This document shows, in pieces, positions 57,013 through 64,000 of a stretch of 64,000 bases of DNA; position 1 is the stretch's first letter, and the number at the start of each line of letters is the position of its first letter. Made by a program: the position numbers and the translations under genes. Below the pieces are notes generated by a model, which made no database searches, was not told where the DNA came from, and saw only the letters and a list, made by a program, of their open reading frames with translations. This DNA comes from Typhlomys cinereus (lineage: Eukaryota; Chordata; Mammalia; Rodentia; Platacanthomyidae): assembly GCA_023101885.1 (NCBI GenBank), contig JALPQD010000930.1:62001-126000 (forward strand). Direction: 5' to 3'.

Positions 57013-58420
57013 CATAGGCTGGCTGAGTGGGTTTGGCAGACTGCAGTTTTCACTTCTGTCTCCTTTCTGTCCATGTAACTGGGGAAGAATCTTCAAGTGA
57101 TCTCAGTCACCAAGACCTACTTTAGAGAATTCCTGGATATACTGCCCCCTCTTCTAGTAGCTACTGACTGACACCTGAACTGTCAGACTGACTGAATGCT
57201 AGGATTGTGAGTGGCTAGGCTTGAGAAATTTTCTTTTATAGAAAGAAGCTCCTGTGTCCTGAACTTGAGGGTCTTGACTTGCACCATGAGTGCTGCTTGG
57301 CCTCATTTACATTTGAAGGAAGCAATAAAAATCAATATAGCTCTGTTTCTGAATACCAAGTCATTTGAATCGATGTCTAGTTCCTTGAATATTAATAGTT
57401 CAGCAGTGTTTAATTATATGTGCTCAATATGCTTCAATTAAAGGGAATCAAGGCTAAAGTAAGAATATAAAAAAGAAAATCTGAATCTGTGGGTTAAGTA
57501 ATAAAGTGTCTTGTGTTTAACTTGATATCAATAGAACATAATCTCAAAAGGCCAAAGACTATCTGTGGTCTTAAATGAGACTGCCTATTTCAGTATCTAC
57601 GTATCTGTTATTCAACAAATGGCTGTGCTAGGCATTGTTTTGGGTGCAACCAAGCAAGTGTGTCTACTTCCAAGTGTGTTTGGGAGTAGCAATGTCCACC
57701 ATCAGTCCATGTTTCATAGGGAACTTTTTGGAGTTTATTTCTTCAGGAATTTCATGCCTTGCTTTTTGCCAGTTGCTCATTATTCTCCTTTATAAATGAG
57801 TTGGCTAAGTGACATGCATTACAGGTACATGCTATTTGTAAACCTCACTACCCTTAGTTCTGATAAACATAAGCATTCACACTGAAGGAGGGAATCATCA
57901 TAGCAAGTTGGAGTTGTTATAGCAACAATGAGAGAGCACTTCAATATTCAGCATCCTCATTTTTCAAGAGTAAATGATACAATTAATGCTTGATACCATA
58001 TTGTTTGCAGACTTCCTTGTGGCTCATAGCTCTTCACATGTCAGCTTTAAACAGATGGAAAGGTAATGCTGTGGGATTGAAACAATAATTCAAATATTGG
58101 TATATGGAGCCGCTTTAACAATCCTGACAGGCTTTTACCTATGATAGATTTACACCTCTGTTATTGCAGCAAAACTTGAAAATTTGCATCTCAAAAATGA
58201 AACTTTTGCCATTTATTCAGATGATAGCTGACATGTGCTCATACACAAAGGTATTTATACACACCCTGAAGAAGAAAACAGAACAACTAAGAGTATAGTC
58301 CACACGATCAATGGAGCCACACAGGTGACATCAAACAGATTACCTCTCCCTTTTCGGCCTTGATTTTTCCTTCCTGTAAAGCACTATGTCATGGACTTGC
58401 TGTGAAGATTTTAAAGTAGT
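57013..58420. other. No gene seen
   Basis: Unassigned; frames of 76 codons (57211-57441, 57565-57795) are unsupported. Confidence 0.45.
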
Positions 58421-58425
58421 TAGTG

Positions 58426-58520
58426 AATATATATATACATATTCACACACATATATATACACACACATATATATATACACACATGCATATACACACACAC
58501 ACACACAAGCACACACACAC
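58426..58520. repeat. TA/CA-rich microsatellite, left of an LTR
   Basis: Interrupted ATATAC and ACAC units. The same CA sequence resumes at 58937 beyond the LTR. Confidence 0.85.
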
Positions 58521-58932
58521 TGTTGCAGTTCACCTGCATGGTTACTGATAAATGACTCTCAAACGGCTTAAGGGAACAAGGGTTTATTCTCTTGCAATAG
58601 TCTGCTTGTAGAGGGGAGAGCACACATCAACACCAGGGCCAAGGGAACTGGCCACACCATTTCTACATAACAGCTGAGAGAGGGACAATTCTTACTTTCC
58701 AGACCAGCATATCTGGCCAAGTATACACAAGGATGCCAACTTCCTCAACCAGCTCTCAGTATTTTATTCATCTGTTCAGGGCCTAGTCCCACCCACCATA
58801 GGCTGGGCCTTCTCCATCAGGCTAGACAATTTTCTACAGGTCTGCTCTGAGCTTAATCCAACCACCAATTCTCCACAAATGTGCCTAAAGCTCAAACCCT
58901 CAACAGTCAAGTTGACACCTGTCCCTAACCAT

Positions 58933-58936
<4 letters not shown>
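58521..58936 (-). mobile_element. MaLR-type solo LTR inserted in a CA microsatellite
   Basis: Starts TGTTGCAGTTCACC and ends CTAACCATCACA, the reverse of the 55053 LTR class. Blocks 'gttcagggcctagtcccacc', 'cagcatatctggccaagtat' and 'agggccaagggaactggcca' match it. CA repeats flank both sides, so the target was a microsatellite. Confidence 0.85.

Positions 58937-58966
<30 letters not shown>
58937..58966. repeat. (CA)n, right of the LTR
   Basis: Continuation of the CA tract from 58520. Confidence 0.9.
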
Positions 58967-58971
<5 letters not shown>

Positions 58972-58974
58972 GAG

Positions 58975-59290
58975 AGGAAGTATTTATTGTGGTGAATGGT
59001 TTTAGGGGTTCCCTGTATTTTCCTGGTCCTGTGCTTTCAGGTAGAGTATCCTGGCTGTGGGAACTTGTGGTGGAGGCTGTTCTTTGCTTCTTGATAGGTA
59101 GGAAGTAGAGAAAGGGAGACATAGAAAGTGACCTGGTAAGACAGAGATCCCAGGTATAACTGTCTCCAGTCACCTGCTTCCTCCAAGTTGATCCCATCCT
59201 ATCTTTTACCACCTCTCAATAATATAGTCATGTTATGAACCCATTGATATAAAACCATTAGTTAGTTAATTAGGTCAGAGCACTTGTGTT
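58975..59290 (-). mobile_element. LTR-like repeat, antisense
   Basis: 'gaggaagtatttattgtggt', 'caagttgatcccatcctatc', 'cacctctcaataatatagtc', 'aacccattgatataaaacca' follow a reversed MaLR-like LTR. The family is uncertain. Confidence 0.45.
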
Positions 59291-59791
59291 CTTTTCTGTT
59301 TGCTATGCTTTCCTTGAGCAGCAGTGGCCACCTTATGATCCATGTCCACTAACTCTGCTCCTTATACCCCACCTCATGCTCCAAAATTAAGAAACTCACA
59401 TGCTAGGTAAGAATGGTACACAGGCTTTCAGTTACTAATTGGCAGTTTGACTTTAATTAGGTGGGATGCTAACAGGTACATTGCCCTACAAGGTGAACCA
59501 ACAGATCAAAATCTTTGTCTTACATAATGTGTTCACAGATAAAGTCATTGTGTTTCTTTTTTAATATATCAAAATAAACCATAGTGTTATTAAAAATTGA
59601 AGGTATCTTCATGAGTAAATTTGTGCTCCAAGGTGTTTTCAACTTCTTGGTACATACCCTGGGTGGTTCATATTGTTTCACAGGTCACAAGAGCCAAGGT
59701 CACCTGGCCATTTGCCATTCCCATGAGTTTCCATTACACTCTTCCGAAAAGGTCGTTCAGTTAATTAGTTAATTAGGTCAGAGTACTTGTG
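59258..59791. repeat. Direct repeats of about 27-31 bp bracketing about 475 bp
   Basis: 'ttagttaattaggtcagag' followed by YACTTGTG occurs at 59258-59288 and again at 59765-59791 with one mismatch. The sequence between them is unassigned. Confidence 0.7.
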
Positions 59792-61046
59792 CTCTGTAGC
59801 AAGTACCCCAGTCAAACAGACCTACAGCAGTGTTCTCATGACTGCCTCTAGCAACGTAAAAAAGACCTAGACCAATGACTGACTAGGCCGTCCTTAAAAT
59901 CCAAGATTAATTTTAGCCAATTTATTTGCTTCATTGAAAAAAGCCCTTCCCAGAGATAGGGGGATAGACTTCTAGAGAGAAAGACTGAGAACATCTCCTG
60001 GGGCTTTAGGTCTGGTGTTTTGTTTTGCCCTATTGGGGGTTCCCCGTCATAAATTCCGACTTCTAATGTCAGCTCCCTCCTTTGCTGGGCTTTAAGGCAT
60101 TTCTGGAATTACTCAGTAAAGGGACTTTGACAATCCCCTGCTCTGTTCTTAGGACACAGATCTGATTTATGGCTAAAGGAGGTTCTCTAACAGAAGATGG
60201 AATCAGTGAAATGTTGTCCATTATTAAAGTGAGTTCAGGGGTTTTTCCTGCTGATCAGCACAGCCTGATCTTAGATGGAGTCAGACTGGATATGCCAACT
60301 GATTGCTGTTTTGTGATTAACCACAGGAAAAGGGAGGTTGGTTATAGAGAGACTGCTCAAGGCTAGAGTCCAGAGAGTAAGCTGATATTAAGGCAGAGTC
60401 TAAGTCTGCTATTGCTTACATTGGCAACTTGAGAACAGCTTTGGAAATGCTGCTCCTTTTAATATAAACTCTCAAATTTAATGTGTTTTCAACTAATAAA
60501 ATGCTTATTGACTTTCATCCTTTCTGTTCAAAGGTACCTTGGTGCTAGGAATCATGGATACAGGAGAGAATGAGGCAAAACATAACAAAACAAAAAACAG
60601 CTTATTAAAGAAGCAAAAGCCTTTTGCCTTCTATAACCTGCCAGAGACAGATATTATACAAAAATAATAAGCAAACGAATCATAAAGTGGCATGGAGTTC
60701 TCCTGGTTACAAAGAAGAGGAAAGTAATGAAGAATTGGGTATAGTGACCATTCTAGAGTATGTGCTAGTTTTTGTGATTAAAAGTCCTACACTAAATTGA
60801 TGTGCCCGCAGAGTCTAAGAGCAGAGTTCCTTCCTTGTCTCTTCAGTTCTCCTTTGCTTCTCCTTCTTGTCTCTTCAGTTCTCCTTTGCTTTGGCTTGTG
60901 GTTTCCTCTTCTTCCATCAAAGCAATGCCATCTTTCATTCACTGTCACATCTCTTTCCACCACTGCATGCACAGTTTCTTTTGCTTTAAAAGCTCATGTG
61001 ATTAGATTTGGCCCAGCTAGATAATCAAGAACAAATTTAAGGCCAG
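59792..61046. other. No gene seen
   Basis: Unassigned. A 26-bp direct duplication (CTTGTCTCTTCAGTTC...) lies at 60834-60859 and 60866-60891. Confidence 0.45.
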
Positions 61047-61404
61047 TGTTTTAGTTTCTCTTCTTTTGCTGTGATAAAATACTCTGACCAAAGCAGTTTA
61101 AGGAAGAAGGGACTTATTTTTGACTTACAGCTCAAGAAGTATAGAATGCTTCATGGCCAGGAAGGCATGGTAGCAGGAACATGAGATCAGCCTGTCACGT
61201 TGTATGAGTTGTCAGAAACAGAACTAGAACAAGAAGTGAGGCCAGGCTATAAACCTTAAGGTCAACCCCCAGTAGCATATTTCCTTCAGCAAGGCTACAC
61301 TTTCCAAAGGTCCACAACCTTCCCAAACAGTACCACTACCTGGGAACCAGTATTCAGAGGCATGATGCTGTGGGGGAGAATTTTAAAAATTTAAACCCCA
61401 ACAA
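61047..61404 (-). mobile_element. MaLR-type LTR, antisense
   Basis: 'ttttgctgtgataaaatact', 'ctgaccaaagcagtttaag', 'catggccaggaaggcatggt', 'cacaaccttcccaaacagta' are collinear with the copies at 42388 and 62734; it ends 'aaaccccaaca'. Confidence 0.7.
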
Positions 61405-61883
61405 TCATTATTATTAACCTTAATCCTATTCATAGGTTCTGAGATACTGGTCTTAAATCTTTTCCACTTAAGAAATTTTTCATTTGAGAAAATTTTACAT
61501 GCATCTGGATATATAGATACATAAAATTGGTACATGAATCAGATATTTACTGATAACATAAATAAGTTTATTCAAAAATATTTGGGTACATATAACTTTA
61601 CCATTTACTTAAGGTGAAAGCAAATTTGCATACGAATTTGCTTGTTTTTCTGGGGGATGGATGCTCTAAGATGGAAGAAGAATGAAAAGACAGAAGAGAG
61701 TAGATGACATAGAAGAGATCAAGGAGACCATAGGAAGACCAAGTGATAAGGGAACTGTGAGACTTGATAGAAGCTTTCGGGACACCCCTGAAGAGTTGCA
61801 AGCACATTTCCATGGTTCAATCTGTTCTGAAAGCTGTATGTTGATGCCAGGAGAGCAGGGACAATGGAAAAATCAGTGGAACA

Positions 61884-61931
61884 TGAAAAACTTTATTAAT
61901 CAGGGTTTTTTAGAGAAATAGAACTGGTAGA

Positions 61932-61980
<49 letters not shown>

Positions 61981-62560
61981 CAGATAGACAGATGATAGAT
62001 AGATAGGTAGATAGGTAGATAGATGGGTAGATGGGTAGATGGGTAGATGGATGGATGGATGGATGGATGGATGGATAGATGGATAGATGGATAGATGGAT
62101 AGATATAGAGATATATCAAAGGGGGATTTACTAACTCGACTTACATGATACAGTGTTGGTAATCCAATACTGGCCATTTTCACACTGGAGAGGTTGGGAG
62201 CCCAGTAGCTGCCCAGTCAACGAGGCTGAATGCTTCAGCAGTCCCAATCTGGTGTGGAAGGCCTGGATTCCTGAAGAGTCGTGAGTTCTGTTGTCAGTGA
62301 AGGAATGTAGCAGCAGGAGAGATGAACTCACCAGCTGTGCAGATGAACTCACGAGTGAGACAGGAAATGAACAAGACGAAGCTTTCCCCCTGTATGTCCT
62401 CATCTGGCTGCCATTGCACACATGTTTAAAGTGGGTCTTCTCACTTCACATAATCTGACCAAGAATATAGCTCCAAGGTGCATTCATGGACTTGTCTAAT
62501 CGTCGTTTCCAAATCCAGTCAAGCTCAACCATGGCAAGTCCATCTCTTGTCAACATGACA
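61884..62560 (-). mobile_element. MLT-like LTR, antisense, carrying a GATA/GATG array
   Basis: 'attaatcagggttttttaga' and 'gaaatagaactggtagaata' are the reversed 3' end of a widespread MaLR LTR (…ttctatttctctg…ccctgattaat). After the array, 'caaagggggatttactaact' continues the LTR, ending near 'tgtcaacatgaca' at 62560. Such LTRs carry a short tetranucleotide or TC tract at this spot, which here has expanded. Confidence 0.7.
61932..62105. repeat. Composite GATA / GGTA / GATG tetranucleotide array
   Basis: Blocks in order: pure GATA, GACA-GATA, GGTA-GATA, GATG-GGTA, pure GATG, GATA-GATG. About 174 bp, always in four-base register apart from one slip. The minus strand reads as an open low-complexity peptide. 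Confidence 0.97.
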
Positions 62561-62733
62561 CTCAGTCCATTTCCTTGGGTCATGCTTAATTTCCAAATGA
62601 AAAACAATTGTCAGGTCATGATTCTGCCTAATATGATAGAACAATCCCATGTACAGTCACAAACACTCTGTTTCCTTTCCCCTAGAATAGGTAGAAAAGT
62701 TCTTTGGAGAACACTTAGTCTTTTAGAATCTGT

Positions 62734-63113
62734 TGTAGTTACTCTTTTTGATAATGTGGGACAACAGTCAGACTCAAGCAACTTAACAGGAAAAAGGAGA
62801 TTTATTTAGCTTCTGGTTCCAATGGGGATATAGTTCATTATGGCAACAAAGGCATAGCAGGCAATAAAAATCTGGAGGAGGGTCAGGTCACATTCATCAT
62901 TGTAAAGGCAGAGAGAGCAAGGGGCAAACTGCAAGAGCAGACTGCTAGGGTGAGCAGGGAAGGACTACCTGCCTATCCTCAAGGCCCTGCAATATGCTTT
63001 CCTGCAGAAAGTTCTACCTCCTAAAGGTGCTATGACCTTCCCAAACATTATCAACAGCTGAAGATGCAAATATATGAGCCTATGGAGGTCAACTTACATT
63101 CAAACTGTGACAG
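62734..63113 (-). mobile_element. MaLR-type LTR, antisense
   Basis: 'tgttgtagttactctttttg', 'caagcaacttaacaggaaaa', 'gatatagttcattatggcaa', 'cctaaaggtgctatgacctt', ending 'caaactgtgaca'. Both TG and CA ends can be seen. Confidence 0.75.
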
Positions 63114-64000
63114 TATCCCACAATTTAAGTATGATAGTATAGATTTATAATGCTCACACGCTATCTCAGTCAATATTACACTATGTGATGAAGAAATAGA
63201 AGAGAGAAAACACAAATATCTGACCAATGCTTATGTATAAATGCACAAGCATATTCTTATCAGAAGGGGACAAACACCCTCATGGCAGTTATGGTTACTT
63301 AATTGGTATTGTTAACTACCTTCCTCTGCCAACCGTACTGCATTTCCTCTATCCTCAGCAAGCACTTGAGCAGGTTTTGGCTCTGCACTTGGGGTAATTA
63401 ATCACATCATCATTCTTAAAGTGTCTAGGCTATTCCTCATCTTGCCTGAAATGGGTTGTAGTTTTCCATTAACCTTAATCACAGGACATGACAATACCAG
63501 GAGACACCTTGAATAACTCCTACGCTCCAGACATATTTTTCCTTACCTCATCTGTGGAGGAGCAGTTCAATTTCTTTGATGCAGTCTGGATCAATCACCC
63601 ATCCCAGCTCACACTGTTCTTCCTCTTTTAGTCAGTTGCCTTACAAGCCTCCAGAGCCCAAGGTGACCATAGATAGTCTTAGCTTCCAGTCCAATAGAAT
63701 GCCTGCTGTGATTCCAGAAGACAATAACTTTATAGGAAGAGGAGAAAAAACTTTTCCAATGGATCACTCAGAGTGATGGTGAGTTGTGCCATTTCTATCT
63801 TTACCCTTTGATTCTGATTGTAATTCTGATTATAAAGATTATAAAAGAAACAGAACCACGTGTTAGACATTGATTCAGAGCACAGACAAACCTTCTAGAA
63901 AACTCTGGCCCAGCACTTCAGTCTATTACTGCCTTGTTGGCATTTTGTAACTGTGTCTTTGAAAGGTCATTCCACCATTCTATCAAGCAACTTGCTTCAA
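63114..64000. other. No recognisable feature
   Basis: Unassigned; a 66-codon frame at 63576-63776 is unsupported. Confidence 0.45.

Noticed and set aside
59258..59791. A complete transposon bounded by the 27-31 bp direct repeats
   Set aside because: No terminal inverted repeats, primer site or purine tract could be seen between them, so it is reported only as bracketed sequence.

Overview
This window looks like intergenic (or deep intronic) nuclear DNA from a rodent. Long AT-rich stretches without conserved open reading frames alternate with many interspersed repeats. The repeat set points to the mouse-related rodents (muroid or dipodoid): 7SL-derived B1, B3 and composite B4-type SINEs, an ID-type tRNA SINE end, ERVL-MaLR LTRs, old L1 and MIR remnants, and above all a B2-superfamily SINE whose tRNA-like head resembles mouse B2 but whose body differs from it. 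That body could fit the B2-type (Dip) elements reported from jerboas, but the species assignment is inference. I find no intact host protein-coding gene and no rRNA, tRNA or snRNA gene.

Layout. 0-8 kb: L1 ORF2 remnant with a 41-bp duplicated segment, B2-type SINEs, an antisense MaLR LTR, and an antisense old L1 3' end. 8.1-10.1 kb: a processed pseudogene of DNAJB11 (ER Hsp40 co-chaperone), split by a later L1 3'-end insertion. 10-19 kb: mostly unrecognised sequence with B1 and B2-type SINEs, GGAA/TTCC, CTTTA and GT microsatellites, and a 24-bp minisatellite. 19-24.5 kb: the densest repeat nest. An antisense L1 3' end was split by a near-full-length mariner DNA transposon, which was itself hit by an L1 3' end, an LTR-like element and B2-type SINE sequence; a run of B3, B2-type, B4 and B1 copies follows. 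24.5-35 kb: mostly unique sequence with MIRs, a TGG array and two weak exon-like open frames on the minus strand. 35-48 kb: several MaLR LTRs, a second GGAA/TTCC array, and a near-perfect 108-bp inverted repeat around an L1 3'UTR piece. 48-64 kb: tetranucleotide arrays, a structurally complete MaLR-type LTR retrotransposon with two nearly identical LTRs, and several antisense LTRs, one carrying a composite GATA/GATG array.

No set of genes works together here. The interest is in retroposition, nesting order and lineage-specific repeats. Family names come from recalled consensus features rather than a search, and boundaries are approximate unless a target-site duplication is cited.
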